Shown here: positions 1-8,556 of the stretch, piece after piece
How positions within the stretch are numbered: position 1 is the stretch's first letter
Layout of the letters: the number at the start of each line of letters is the position of its first letter
Source: Longimicrobium sp.
GTDB lineage: Bacteria; Gemmatimonadota; Gemmatimonadetes; Longimicrobiales; Longimicrobiaceae
NCBI GenBank assembly: GCA_036387335.1
Contig: DASVTZ010000203.1
Coordinates: 62,001 to 126,000 of the forward strand
DNA length: 64,000 nt
Reading direction: 5' to 3'
Position numbers and translations under genes: made by a program
The notes under the pieces: model-generated
Database searches by the model: none
The model's input: the letters and a program-made list of their open reading frames with translations, nothing else
Told to the model about the DNA's origin: nothing

Positions 1-511
1 TCACCATGATCAGCCCCAGCATGCCGCGCGGCGCGTGGTTGGCCACGGGGCACCCGAACCAGTAGAGCCCCGGCTGGTCCAGCCGGATGCGCGCGCGCCC
101 GTGCGAGCCCACGGGCAGGAAGAGCGCGTGGCGGTTTCCCGCGTTGGGGAGGAAGGCGGCGTGGTACGAGAAGGGGTCCTCGTTGTAGAAGTCCAGCTCC
201 AGCTCGCCCCCGCGCGGCATCACCACGATGGCGGGGTACCAGATGTACTCGCCCTTGGGCACGCGCACGGTGGCGCGCATCACCCCGTCGCTCCCCACCT
301 TTGCGCGGTCCAGCCCCCCATGCGCAAAGAGCCGCGCGACGGTCTCCTCGTTGGGGTCGTCCACCCGCGGAAGCTCGTTGACCAGCCGCACCACGCGCGG
401 GTTGAGCTGCTTCAGCACGCTGGGCCTCAGCAGCTTGACGTACTCGCAGGACGAGAGGGCCGCAGCCGCCAGCAGGGGCAGCAGCGCGCGGTGAAGGCGT
501 TTGCGCGGCAT
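1..511 (-). CDS. Cupredoxin-fold lipoprotein, C-terminus outside window
   Basis: The reading frame begins at the ATG whose complement lies at 509-511 and runs off the left edge of the window after 170 codons, so the protein is partial. It opens with a basic, hydrophobic signal ending in LSSC, a plausible lipobox, so an exported lipoprotein is likely. The body contains the sequences DFYNEDPFSYHAAFLP and LYWFGCPVANHAPRGMLG: a His in the first, then a Cys, a His and a Met in the second. That is the His-Cys-His-Met ligand pattern of type 1 copper proteins. It resembles the cupredoxin-like proteins annotated as PQQ-associated (MSMEG_3727 type); that assignment is from memory of the family. Other cupredoxins lie at the far end of the window. 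Confidence 0.75.
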   Translation of the reverse strand, partial: MPRKRLHRALLPLLAAAALSSCEYVKLLRPSVLKQLNPRVVRLVNELPRVDDPNEETVARLFAHGGLDRAKVGSDGVMRATVRVPKGEYIWYPAIVVMPRGGELELDFYNEDPFSYHAAFLPNAGNRHALFLPVGSHGRARIRLDQPGLYWFGCPVANHAPRGMLGLIMV

Positions 512-692
512 GGCGCGGCCTCGCGGTGCGCAGGATGGGATACGACGCAGCGCCGGAGCGCCCGTCCATTTTGGACCTTAATCGACGCGCATTTCACGTG
601 CCGCAACATCAGGCGAGTTTGCCGCAGGTCCCAGCATTTTGCCGGCGCTGTAGCGCCCCCCACTAACCTCGCCGCCCCCGCCACCAAAACCC

Positions 693-723
693 GTAGGGCG
701 CAGCCCCGCGTGGCTGCCCGTGC
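693..723. repeat. Dispersed hairpin repeat, D-type, single copy
   Basis: In the 238-base gap between the cupredoxin gene and the next lipoprotein gene lies the motif GTAGGGCGCAGCC-CCGCGT-GGCTGCCCGTGCCC, an imperfect inverted repeat. The same motif is the fourth hairpin (D) of the arrays at 13671-13693 and about 60187-60210, and it occurs inverted near 49940-49961. The rest of the gap holds a short GGCGCT/AGCGCC palindrome near 652 and no convincing gene. Confidence 0.6.
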
Positions 724-749
724 CCCGCCACGCGCCGAACCCCGCCTCC

Positions 750-1139
750 TCAATCCACCGCGACCGCGATGTTGGACTGGATGTTCCAGCGGATGGTGCT
801 CGCGCCGCTGAAGCTGAAGGGGTTGGAGAGGATGTCGCGTCCGCCATTGGGTCGGGCGAGCAGGCGGTACTGCCCGCCAACCATCGGGCCGCGGTACTGG
901 AGGGACGCGTTCCGGTTGGGCGCCACGCTGCCGAGGAGCTGCCGCGTGCCGCTCACCCCGACCACGTACACGGTGAGGTCGCCCGACAGCGTGCCAGTGT
1001 TCTCGATCTCGATCGTCACTCCGCGCTGGCGTTCGCCCGCCGCGCCCGACTGCCCGCCGCCCGAGGTGCTGGCACACGCGCCCGCCACAACGATCATCGC
1101 GAAGGCCAGCAGGAAGCGGGGATCAAGGTACTTCTTCAT
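750..1139 (-). CDS. Small secreted lipoprotein, unknown function
   Basis: This 129-residue protein starts at the ATG preceded by a strong GAGGAGG Shine-Dalgarno sequence six bases upstream; an open frame continues further upstream but lacks such support. The N-terminus is a textbook lipoprotein signal (MKKYLDPRFLLAFAMIVVAG followed by ACAS, lipobox VAGAC). After a Ser/Gly linker, a compact beta-rich domain follows (VTIEIENTG, LTVYVVG, LLGSVAPN), typical of small beta-sandwich periplasmic lipoproteins. It ends 66 bases downstream of the TonB receptor gene on the same strand and may share its transcript. I do not recognise a named family. Confidence 0.75.
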   Translation of the reverse strand: MKKYLDPRFLLAFAMIVVAGACASTSGGGQSGAAGERQRGVTIEIENTGTLSGDLTVYVVGVSGTRQLLGSVAPNRNASLQYRGPMVGGQYRLLARPNGGRDILSNPFSFSGASTIRWNIQSNIAVAVD

Positions 1140-1204
1140 CGTGCCCTCCTCGAAGCGGATGTGGATCGGTTCCAAACACGGCCGGTGCGAAACGCGCGCC
1201 AGCC

Positions 1205-3289
1205 TCATCGCGCGGCGCCCAGCGCCACCGCGACCCCGGTGTACAGCGCGCGCCCCGGCCCCGGCTCGTAGAAGCGCCGCCCGAACGCGTTGACCACCAC
1301 CGAGGCGTTGTAGCGCACGTCGAACAGGTTGGTAACCCCCGCCGAGGGCGTCACGCGCGCCCGGCCCACGCGCAGCGCCTCCCACCCGGCGCGCACGTCC
1401 AGCAGCGAGTACGCGGGCGAGCGGAAGGCGCCCGCGCGGTCGTCGTCGCGCACGGGGATCGAGGAGACGCGGCGCGCGTCCAGCCCGGCAAAGGGACCGC
1501 GGGGGGTCGCCACGTTCAGCGTCCCCTCCCAGCGGTGCGGCGCGATGCCAGGAACGCGGATGCCCTCCAGGTCCACCGCCGCGCTGCCGGTCCCGACGAC
1601 GTACTCGGTGAAGCGCGCGTCGGTGTAGCTGTACGCCGCGCGCGCCGTGACGCCGGGGCGCGGCGAGAGGGCGGCGCTCACCTCCGCTCCACGGCGCCGC
1701 GAGCGGCCGGCGTTGCGGAAGAAGGTGCGGTCCGGCGCCTCGGGAACCTGGAAGCCGATCAGCTCGTCCCGGATCCGCGCGTCGTACACGGCGGCCTCCA
1801 CCCGCAGCGGCCCCGCCTGCGCCTTGCTTCCCAACTCGTACGAATCCGTCACCTGCGGCTCAAGTTCGGGGTTGAAGCCTCCCGCGCCGCCCGGCCGGTT
1901 CGCCAGCTCGGTGGTCGTGGGGGTCTCGAAGGCGTGCGCGTAGTTGGCGTACACGTTCACCCCGCGCAGCGCGGTCACGGACACCCCCAGCGTCGGGCTC
2001 CAGTGGCCGAGCGTGCGCGAACCGGAGTCGTCGGGGTTGGTGGCGCTCACCAGCCGGTCGTCGGCCGAGAAGCGGAAGCCGTCGTGGCGGAGGGCGCCCA
2101 GCACGTCCACCCGTCCGCCGAGCGAGACGGTGGCGAGCGCGAAGGCGGCGCGCGACCGCACCCGCTCCCTCTGGTCCAGGAGGAGGGCGCCGCGTGCGCC
2201 GGCCTGGTTGGCGTGGTTGCGGCGGTCGTCGCGCTGCAGCTCCGTCTCGGCGCCGGCCGTCCAGCGCAGCGACGCGGCCCCGCTCCCCGTGCGCCCCGAG
2301 AGCGACGCGCGGATGCCGCCCACGCGCCGGTCCAGGTCGATGATGCGGTCGGGGATGGGGTTGTCAAGCGAGCGTGTAAGCCCGTATGCCGCCACCTCGA
2401 GCGCACCCGCGCCCAGCGCATGCTCCCAGGTTGCGCCCACCTGGCCGTGGCGCCCCTCCTCGCCGGTGCGCTGCGCCACGTTGCGCGCGAAGGCCTGCGT
2501 GCGGTCCACGCGCAGGAGTGAGTCGCTAAGCGAGCCGGGGTTCAGCGCGTCGTAGCGCACGAAGCGCCCGGTGACGCGCAGCTCGTCGCCGCCGCGGCGG
2601 TACGACACGACGCCGCCGCCCAGCACGTTCTCCGCCGACGCGTGGGTGCGATAGCCGTCGTAGGCGAGCCGCGATGCGTCGGCCTGGTAGCGGAAGTGCC
2701 CGGCGGCGCCCCCCACGCTCCCCTGCGTGCGCAGGAGGCCGTCGCTCCCGGCCACGACGCGCCCCTCGGCCACCAGCGGCCCATCGACGGGGCGGAGCGT
2801 CGAGAGGCGGATCACGCCGCCGGACGCGTTGCCGTACAGCGCAGCCGCCGGCCCGCGGATCACCTCGGCGGAGCCCAGCGTCGCGGGGTCGACGTGGTTG
2901 AGGGTCGTCTGGCCGTCCGGCATTGTGGCGGGGACGCCGTCCACCAGCACGCGCACGCCGCGCACCCCGAACTGCGCCCGCGCGCCGAAGCCGCGGATGG
3001 AGATGCGCTCGCCGAGCGCGTAGTTGAACCGATTGTCGACCTGCACGCCCGGGATCGCCACCAGCGTCTCGTTGAGCGCCAGCCCCGGCCGCGCGCGTGT
3101 CAGCTCGGGGCCGCCCACCGCGCTCACCGCGTACGGCGCGCGGACCAGAGGGAGCGGCACGCGCAGCACCCGCACCGCCAGCGTGTCGAGCGCCACCGGC
3201 ACCGTGTCGCGCCGCACCTCCTGCGCGTGCAGCGTGGAGCAAGCCAGCGCGCCCGCCAGCGGCAGCGCGCGGCGAATCATCGAGAGCAT
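1205..3289 (-). CDS. TonB-dependent outer-membrane receptor
   Basis: About 694 residues, the usual size for a TonB-dependent receptor. After a signal peptide ending in LHAQ there is a short segment, then a plug domain: residues near 55-170 contain VSAVGGPELTRARPG, GVQVDNRFNYALGERISIRG and VLVDGVPATMPDGQT, all characteristic plug motifs, followed by VIRGPAAALYGNASGG. The remainder alternates as beta-barrel strands with repeated YEL/YxDAR patterns, for example TDSYELGSKAQ and NLFDVRYNAS. The C-terminus ends GVAVALGAAR rather than with the usual aromatic residue. The start at 3289 has a weak AGG upstream; 3280 or 3340 are possible. Substrate (ferric siderophore, cobalamin, other) cannot be read from sequence. 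Confidence 0.9.
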   Translation of the reverse strand: MLSMIRRALPLAGALACSTLHAQEVRRDTVPVALDTLAVRVLRVPLPLVRAPYAVSAVGGPELTRARPGLALNETLVAIPGVQVDNRFNYALGERISIRGFGARAQFGVRGVRVLVDGVPATMPDGQTTLNHVDPATLGSAEVIRGPAAALYGNASGGVIRLSTLRPVDGPLVAEGRVVAGSDGLLRTQGSVGGAAGHFRYQADASRLAYDGYRTHASAENVLGGGVVSYRRGGDELRVTGRFVRYDALNPGSLSDSLLRVDRTQAFARNVAQRTGEEGRHGQVGATWEHALGAGALEVAAYGLTRSLDNPIPDRIIDLDRRVGGIRASLSGRTGSGAASLRWTAGAETELQRDDRRNHANQAGARGALLLDQRERVRSRAAFALATVSLGGRVDVLGALRHDGFRFSADDRLVSATNPDDSGSRTLGHWSPTLGVSVTALRGVNVYANYAHAFETPTTTELANRPGGAGGFNPELEPQVTDSYELGSKAQAGPLRVEAAVYDARIRDELIGFQVPEAPDRTFFRNAGRSRRRGAEVSAALSPRPGVTARAAYSYTDARFTEYVVGTGSAAVDLEGIRVPGIAPHRWEGTLNVATPRGPFAGLDARRVSSIPVRDDDRAGAFRSPAYSLLDVRAGWEALRVGRARVTPSAGVTNLFDVRYNASVVVNAFGRRFYEPGPGRALYTGVAVALGAAR

Positions 3290-3489
3290 CTTTGCCTGTA
3301 CGAGGGGAGGACGCAGCATCGTGCGTCCATCCCCCCGCAAGCTTCGGGCAAAGTCAGGTGTCCGGACGTATCAACGACGCCTTACTCGCGCGCCGCACTA
3401 CCGGTCTGATGCTGACTGCTGAGCGCCGAGACGGTGATGCCTTAGGGGCAGAGAGACGTACGTCCGGACAAAGTCCATTTCTGCCCGCG

Positions 3490-4800
3490 TCAGCGGCGGT
3501 CGACGGTGCATCCCACGGCGATTTCCGTGAGATAACTTGCGAATGGCGGCTCCGCGCCCGGTGTTGGATCAGGGCCACCCGTAAGTACGAGAATTCGCCC
3601 ATCCTTCAGCGGGACCGCCTTCGTAACGAAGTTCATCAGGGGCACGGCCACGGTACCGGCATCCCGGACACGGGTGTCCGCCGCAGCGTACACTCTCAGC
3701 CGTTCGCGTGAGTCCGCATCGCGCGTCAGCCACACCATTGTTCGATCACCGAGCCCGACGATCGCCGGTATGTCCCCCGGTTCCATCTGTGTAAATACTG
3801 ATCGCTGACTGGTACCTTCGTCGTCAAGCGCCTCCCAAACGAGGCGTCTTTTCTCGGGCCCCCGAGCCGCTTTGAGCCACGATACCCCGCGTGCGTTTTC
3901 GCCGCCTGCGGTCTTCAAGACCTCGGGCACGTACTCTGGCGCGGGGTCGTCGACTAGGCGTGGGGTTCCCCAGCCATCGTTGTAATCGGCAGCAAATAGA
4001 GCGGGACCGTGCGGACGCCCGCCCGTGAAGTATGACTGCGCGATGAACGCACGTATGCGCCCGTTGATCACGGTGAGATGGACTGACTCTGGTGCTTCCC
4101 AGGTCCGCAGGGTATCGGCCGCCCAACCGCTCGGACGTCTGACCAACATGACCAGGCCCTGATTGCCCTCCGCGTTGGAGCGCAGCTCGGAGGAGCGGTC
4201 ATAGATATAGGCGAAGGCGAGCCCCTGATCTGTTTCTATCGGACCGCTGGCGAGCCGGGGCGAAATCATCGCGGAGCGAGCTCGGGCGACACGCTGGGTT
4301 CCAGTCCACCTCCGGCCGTCATAGTGCGCGTACCAGATATCGACCGTCCCGTATGCAAAGAGGCTCCACTTAGTGCCGCGCGTGCCCGTAGCGAATAGCA
4401 CATGCCAGCCACCCCCTTTTGCGGCAATCGCTTGAGCATCACGCACGCTGTCGGTGGATATCGGGGACGGAACGGTCGAGATCCTCCCGTGTCCGTTCCG
4501 CACGATCCCGATCACAGTAGCGCCCGTCGTGTTACTCGGACCATTGAATACGTAAGCAGGGGAGCCGAGAATCAACACGGAGTTCCCCTGGACAGCCATG
4601 CTGCTCGCATCAACCAGGATGCGGGAACCGTCAGGTAGCCTGACTGGGCGGGGCGGCCCCGCAGACACCCTGCACTCCTGCCCTCCCGGGTTTGGTCCCT
4701 GATTTTGCGCCGGTGCTCGCCCGCACGCTGCTCCCCCACACACCAGGAGTAGGAACGTCGCACGGAGGCGAGCGGCTAGCCCGCGCCCGCTCTTGTGCAT
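3490..4800 (-). CDS. Orphan exported lipoprotein, possible beta-propeller
   Basis: The 436-residue protein starts at an ATG preceded by GAGGGGGAAG; the frame is open upstream but without a better site. A basic N-terminus and hydrophobic stretch lead to CGGAAC, a candidate lipobox. Evenly spaced repeats such as GGWHVLFATG, VDIWYAHYDGRRW, GLAFAYIYDRSSE, VHLTVINGRIRAFIAQ and LRVYAAADTR resemble the blades of BNR/sialidase-like propellers, but no catalytic motif is evident. Base composition is visibly lower in GC than the neighbours and codon use is less biased, which suggests more recent acquisition. Function unknown. Confidence 0.7.
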   Translation of the reverse strand: MHKSGRGLAARLRATFLLLVCGGAACGRAPAQNQGPNPGGQECRVSAGPPRPVRLPDGSRILVDASSMAVQGNSVLILGSPAYVFNGPSNTTGATVIGIVRNGHGRISTVPSPISTDSVRDAQAIAAKGGGWHVLFATGTRGTKWSLFAYGTVDIWYAHYDGRRWTGTQRVARARSAMISPRLASGPIETDQGLAFAYIYDRSSELRSNAEGNQGLVMLVRRPSGWAADTLRTWEAPESVHLTVINGRIRAFIAQSYFTGGRPHGPALFAADYNDGWGTPRLVDDPAPEYVPEVLKTAGGENARGVSWLKAARGPEKRRLVWEALDDEGTSQRSVFTQMEPGDIPAIVGLGDRTMVWLTRDADSRERLRVYAAADTRVRDAGTVAVPLMNFVTKAVPLKDGRILVLTGGPDPTPGAEPPFASYLTEIAVGCTVDRR

Positions 4801-5190
4801 CACTTCCCCCTCGCGTGAATAAGCGGCCAATGAACTGCCGGAGGATTGTAATGGTTGGGAACTACGGCTACCGGCATGGAACCCGGGTGGGGTAGTTCTC
4901 CTTTTCGACCACAACGTGGCTACCGCTCCGCACAGACTCACACGGGCCCGGCGATCCGCGCCCAACGATTCTCAGCGCGTCGGGCACCGATTGTAATCGG
5001 CCGGAACCAAACGGCCAAGGTTGGAGGGAAACACATGTAGTCGGCGAAACACACGTGTGACGCCCTCATTTTCGGCGCGCGGACCGTCTAAGGAGCGTGC
5101 GATGATGCGAGTGCGCAGGCGCCGATGCTACGGCGACAGTCCGTGCCGTTCTCCAGAAGCGCGGCGCGAAATCGAACGGAAGTAGCCTGG
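4801..5190. other. Intergenic region without recognisable gene
   Basis: Nearly 400 bases separate the orphan lipoprotein start from the NAD-operon terminator. The region is relatively AT-rich for this genome and carries a weak inverted repeat (GGGAACTAC near 4857 with GTAGTTCTCC near 4893). Short open frames on both strands have no ribosome sites or protein-like composition. It must contain the promoter of the lipoprotein gene, which I cannot place with confidence. Confidence 0.4.
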
Positions 5191-5230
5191 AAACGAGAAA
5201 CGGCCGGACGACACGTCGTTGTCCGGCCGC
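5191..5230 (-). terminator. Rho-independent terminator of the pnuC-nadR operon
   Basis: Reading the minus strand, a perfect 9-bp stem CGGCCGGAC / GTCCGGCCG (5221-5229 with 5201-5209) encloses an 11-base loop and is followed directly by TTTCTCGTTT. It lies 55 bases past the nadR-like stop codon, where an intrinsic terminator would be expected. Confidence 0.8.
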
Positions 5231-5284
5231 ACTCCGCACTCTAGGCGCAACGTTCGTCTACAGCAGGGCATTCGCCAGGCGGCA

Positions 5285-6283
5285 TCAGAGGTCGAACGGT
5301 CGCGCGAGCAGGGCGTCGATGGCGGCGCTGGCGGCGGCGAGGCGCGATTCGAGCGGGCCGCGCAGCCGCACCACGGGTGTGGGGAGCGCGGCGAGCTGCT
5401 CCACGAACCGCCCGTGCATCCAGTCACGGATTGACTGGCCGTCGCGCCAGCCATCCTGCACGAACGGGAAATCGGGCTCCGCCAGCAGGTACAGGTCCAC
5501 GCGGTCGCGGCGGCCGATGGCATCCACCTCCTCGTCGCGCCGGCCCAGATAGCGCTCGTGCCAGGTGCCCGTCGCGAACGCGTTGGTGTCGCAGAGCAGC
5601 ACGCGGTTGGCGGTGCGCGCCAGCCGGTTCTCCCGCTCCTGCTGCCGGGCCGCGATGTCCCGGAACTCTTCGCTCGCCCAGTCCAGCGGCTCCGCGGGCG
5701 GCATGGGAAGCACGCCCCCGGCGCCCACCTTCGCCTGCCAGTACTCGCGCCCGAACTCCTCCACCCACGCCGTTTCGTAACGCTCGGCGAGCATCCGGGC
5801 CAGCGTGGTCTTGCCGGTGGATTCGGCGCCGATCAGCACCACTCGCCGCACCAGGTACGCGCGGACGCAGGGCTCCACCCACTCCAGGTTCTCCAGCGGC
5901 GCCGAGCGCACGGCCGTACCCGAGATGGGGAACGCGGCCCGGTCGCGGTCCACCATCACGTGCCGGCAACCCAGGAGCGCGGCGAAGCGCGGGCCGTAGT
6001 CCTCGCTGCTGAACACCACGTCCGGGGCGCGCCCGAGATGCTCCGTCGCGAAGCGCGCCCACTCCCCCAGGTCCTCGCCCAGCTCGTCGGGAACGAGGTG
6101 GATCTCGCAGTCCGGATGGATCTCCTCCAGCCAGGCCCTGCGCAGCTCGCCCGGGATCTTTTGCGACGGGTGGTGGGGGAGCAGCACTACGAGCCGGTCG
6201 CAGGCGCGGCGCGCCGTCTCTATGAGGTGCCTGTGGCCCCGGTGCGGCGGATAGAACTTGCCGACGACGAACCCCAGCGTCAC
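5285..6283 (-). CDS. nadR: NadR-like NMN adenylyltransferase / nicotinamide riboside kinase
   Basis: This 332-residue protein has two catalytic domains. The N-terminal one opens with GKFYPPHRGHRHLI, the nucleotidyltransferase GxFxPxHxGH signature, and carries ISGTAVR, the second conserved motif. The C-terminal half has the P-loop GAESTGKTTL and an acidic ADP-binding region, as in ribosylnicotinamide kinases. It therefore should phosphorylate nicotinamide riboside and adenylate NMN to NAD. Enterobacterial NadR has an additional N-terminal DNA-binding domain; none is present here, so no repressor role is expected. The GTG start overlaps the pnuC stop by four bases (GTGA), implying translational coupling with the riboside importer. 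Confidence 0.9.
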   Translation of the reverse strand: MTLGFVVGKFYPPHRGHRHLIETARRACDRLVVLLPHHPSQKIPGELRRAWLEEIHPDCEIHLVPDELGEDLGEWARFATEHLGRAPDVVFSSEDYGPRFAALLGCRHVMVDRDRAAFPISGTAVRSAPLENLEWVEPCVRAYLVRRVVLIGAESTGKTTLARMLAERYETAWVEEFGREYWQAKVGAGGVLPMPPAEPLDWASEEFRDIAARQQERENRLARTANRVLLCDTNAFATGTWHERYLGRRDEEVDAIGRRDRVDLYLLAEPDFPFVQDGWRDGQSIRDWMHGRFVEQLAALPTPVVRLRGPLESRLAAASAAIDALLARPFDL

Positions 6284-6942
6284 GCGGCCGCCACCGGCAG
6301 CGCCCGCCAGCTCCCCCGCCAGTGAAAGAGGCCCATCGTCGCCATCACCAGGAAGACGGCGTAGAGACCGGCCGTGAGGTACAGCTCCTTGTAGGCGTAG
6401 AGCGGGATGTAGATGAGGTCGGCCGCGATCCATGCGTACCAGCTCTCGACGTACTTGCGATTCAGCATCCACTGCGCGCAGAGCGAGATGCTGGTGGTGA
6501 GCGCGTCGAAGAACGATGCGCTGCCGCCCGCGAGGCGCAGCGTGATCCAGAGCACGGCGGTCAGCGTGGCGCCCACGGCGGCCAGCCACGCCGCCTGGCG
6601 CGCGCCGATGCGGGAGATGCGGAGCGCCGTGCCCCGCTCGCCGCCGTGCAGCCACAGGTACCAGCCGATGATGGAGAGCGCGAAGTACACCACCTGCAGC
6701 CCTGCATCCGCGTACAGCTTCGCGCCGACGAAGAGGACGCAGAACAGCGACACGTTGGCGAGGCTCAAGGGAAAGTTCCAGACGCTCTCCCGCACGGTGA
6801 GCCACACGCACACGGCGCCGGTCGCCACGCCCGCCGCCTCCAGCGGGCTCGAAAGCCCCAGCCGCACGCCCACGAACGCCAGCACCGTCACGGCCGCCGT
6901 GAGCGATGCCAGCAGGGCCTGCTGTCTCGCGTTGGTGAACAT
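6280..6942 (-). CDS. pnuC: Nicotinamide riboside transporter PnuC
   Basis: A 220-residue inner-membrane protein with about seven hydrophobic segments, the usual PnuC size. Diagnostic stretches include ESVWNFPLSLANVSLFCVLF, KLYADAGLQVVYFALSIIGW and YLWLHGG, which match the conserved W-N-x-P and riboside-binding aromatic residues of the family. PnuC performs facilitated uptake of nicotinamide riboside, and phosphorylation by the overlapping downstream kinase traps it. I looked for a riboswitch in the 150 bases upstream and saw only a short AGGAT/ATCCT stem, not a known NAD class. Confidence 0.9.
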   Translation of the reverse strand: MFTNARQQALLASLTAAVTVLAFVGVRLGLSSPLEAAGVATGAVCVWLTVRESVWNFPLSLANVSLFCVLFVGAKLYADAGLQVVYFALSIIGWYLWLHGGERGTALRISRIGARQAAWLAAVGATLTAVLWITLRLAGGSASFFDALTTSISLCAQWMLNRKYVESWYAWIAADLIYIPLYAYKELYLTAGLYAVFLVMATMGLFHWRGSWRALPVAAA

Positions 6943-7094
6943 GCGCGCACACGGTTGTGAGGATTCCGCCGGCTCCCGACTCTATCCTGAGACGCGAACT
7001 CCGGCAACCCGTCGGCACTCCAACGGCAGTCACTCGCGCCCGCCGCGCCGCGCCAGCATCTTGGGTGCTCGAAATCACCTGAACACGGTCGAAG

Positions 7095-7553
7095 ATGAAC
7101 AGGGAAGCAGACGCGCGGCCGCTCGTGATGGACCGGGTGTACGGGATCGTGGCGGCGGTGCTGGCGATGATGGCGCTGTTCTTTCTCCTGCGGGGCGGGC
7201 CAGCGGACGCGGGGGCGGGCAGGCCGGCCGCCGCGCCGGCCATCACGCTGATCGAGCCGCGCGAGGGGGCGGAGGTGGCGCTGCCGGTGGCGGTGGTGTT
7301 CGATGCGGGGACGCGCCTGGAGGCGGGGCCCTTGGGGTGGAACGCGGCGGGGCGGCACCTTCATCTGCGCGCGGGCGAAGCCGAGCTCATGGCCGCCCCC
7401 GGCGACGTGCAGCCGCTGGGCGGCAACCGCTACCGCTGGACCGTGCCGGCCCTCCCTGGCGGCGAGCAGACGCTCCAGCTCACCTGGTCCGACGAGCGGC
7501 ACCGCCCCGTGGCCGAGGGGGCGTCGCGGCCGGTGCGGGTGCGGGTGCGCTGA
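7095..7553 (+). CDS. Membrane-anchored small beta-domain protein (DUF4399-like)
   Basis: 152 residues. A single transmembrane or uncleaved signal segment (residues about 14-33, VYGIVAAVLAMMALFFLL) is followed by a periplasmic domain of about 100 residues with the order ITLIEPREGAEV, LHLRAGEAELMAAPGDV and YRWTVPALPGGEQTLQLTWS. This resembles the DUF4399 type of small extracytoplasmic proteins, although the usual HHH motif is reduced. It is transcribed divergently from pnuC. Function unknown; confidence that it is a real gene is good because composition and topology are protein-like. Confidence 0.65.
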   Translation: MNREADARPLVMDRVYGIVAAVLAMMALFFLLRGGPADAGAGRPAAAPAITLIEPREGAEVALPVAVVFDAGTRLEAGPLGWNAAGRHLHLRAGEAELMAAPGDVQPLGGNRYRWTVPALPGGEQTLQLTWSDERHRPVAEGASRPVRVRVR

Positions 7554-7575
7554 CATCCATCCGTTTCCGCCGAGG

Positions 7576-7605
7576 TTGACACCCGGCACGCGAATGGCCT
7601 AGAAT
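7576..7605 (+). promoter_or_regulatory. Sigma-70-type promoter of the DUF58/MoxR operon
   Basis: TTGACA at 7576-7581 and TAGAAT at 7600-7605 are separated by 18 bases, near-consensus elements and unusual in such GC-rich DNA. The predicted start site near 7612 lies about 33 bases before the ATG at 7645. Confidence 0.7.
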
Positions 7606-7644
7606 GGGCGTCCTCCTGCCCTCTTACCCGCGCCCTCCCCCTCC

Positions 7645-8556
7645 ATGAGCACGTCGCACCTCCGCCCCCTGTCTTTCGGGGAGATCCTGGACAGCGCCTT
7701 CAGCCTGTACCGCCGCCATTTCGTGCTGCTGGTGAGCGCGGCGCTGCTCCCCCTCATCCCCAGCATGCTGATGACGGGCGTCTTCACCCGCTCGGCGCTG
7801 AGCGCCAAGCCGGCGGACGCGGCCGCCGCCGTCGGCGCGGCGATGATCCCGCTCATCCTGCTGGGCTTCATCGTCCAGCTCGTGATGTGGTCCGCGCTCA
7901 CGCGCATGGTGGGCGAGGCGTGGACCGGCGGCGAGGTCTCGGTGGGCGACGGCTACCGCCGCGGGCTGCGGGCCTTCTTCCCGCTCCTGCTCTCCATGAT
8001 CGTGGCGTACCTGATCCTGGTCGTGAGCATGTTCATCGTCATCCTGATCGGCGCGGTGGTCGGGGGGATCTTCGCGGCGATCGGGGTGGGCATCGGGAGC
8101 CCGACCGCCACGGTGGTGCTCATGGTGCCGGTGATGATCCTGGCGATGGGGGCCATGATCGCCGCCATGTCCACCCTGTTCGCCGTGCTGCCCGCCATCG
8201 TGATCGAGAGAAAGGGGCCGATCGAGGCGATCGGGCGCTCCATCCGGCTGGCGCGGGGAGCCCTCCCGCGGGTGGCGGGGATCGTGTTCGTCACCTTCCT
8301 CATCATCGCGCTGCCCATGATCGTCGTGATGGCGGTTACGGGCGGCTTCGCGGCGTTCACCAACCCCGGGGCGGTCCCCAGCGCGGGGAGCTTCTGGACC
8401 CAGCAGGTGGCGAACTCGGTGGTGGGCGCGCTCACCACCCCCTTCATGATCGCATCGATCGTCATCCTGTACTTCGACCGCCGCGTCCGCACGGAGGCGT
8501 TCGACGTGCAGCTCGCCACCGACCAGCTCGCGGCCGACACCTTCGCGGCCCGGTGA
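7645..8556 (+). CDS. Integral membrane protein, GPDPase membrane-domain family
   Basis: The 303-residue protein begins LRPLSFGEILDSAFSLYRRH, the typical amphipathic opening of proteins with a glycerophosphoryl diester phosphodiesterase membrane domain, and has about six long hydrophobic helices. The C-terminus ends with YFDRRVRTEAFDVQLATDQL, also conserved in the family. No phosphodiesterase catalytic domain is present. It is the first gene of an operon with an almost identical paralogue next, then DUF4129, DUF4350, MoxR and DUF58 genes. Such modules are thought to act in envelope or regulated-secretion functions, but the biochemical role is unknown. Confidence 0.8.
   Translation: MSTSHLRPLSFGEILDSAFSLYRRHFVLLVSAALLPLIPSMLMTGVFTRSALSAKPADAAAAVGAAMIPLILLGFIVQLVMWSALTRMVGEAWTGGEVSVGDGYRRGLRAFFPLLLSMIVAYLILVVSMFIVILIGAVVGGIFAAIGVGIGSPTATVVLMVPVMILAMGAMIAAMSTLFAVLPAIVIERKGPIEAIGRSIRLARGALPRVAGIVFVTFLIIALPMIVVMAVTGGFAAFTNPGAVPSAGSFWTQQVANSVVGALTTPFMIASIVILYFDRRVRTEAFDVQLATDQLAADTFAAR

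Noticed and set aside
3290-3489. Cobalamin riboswitch upstream of the TonB receptor
   Set aside because: No B12-box-like sequence or conserved long-stem structure was found in the 200 bases upstream.
6943-7094. Riboswitch before pnuC
   Set aside because: Only a 5-bp AGGAT/ATCCT stem is present; no conserved core of known NAD or TPP classes.
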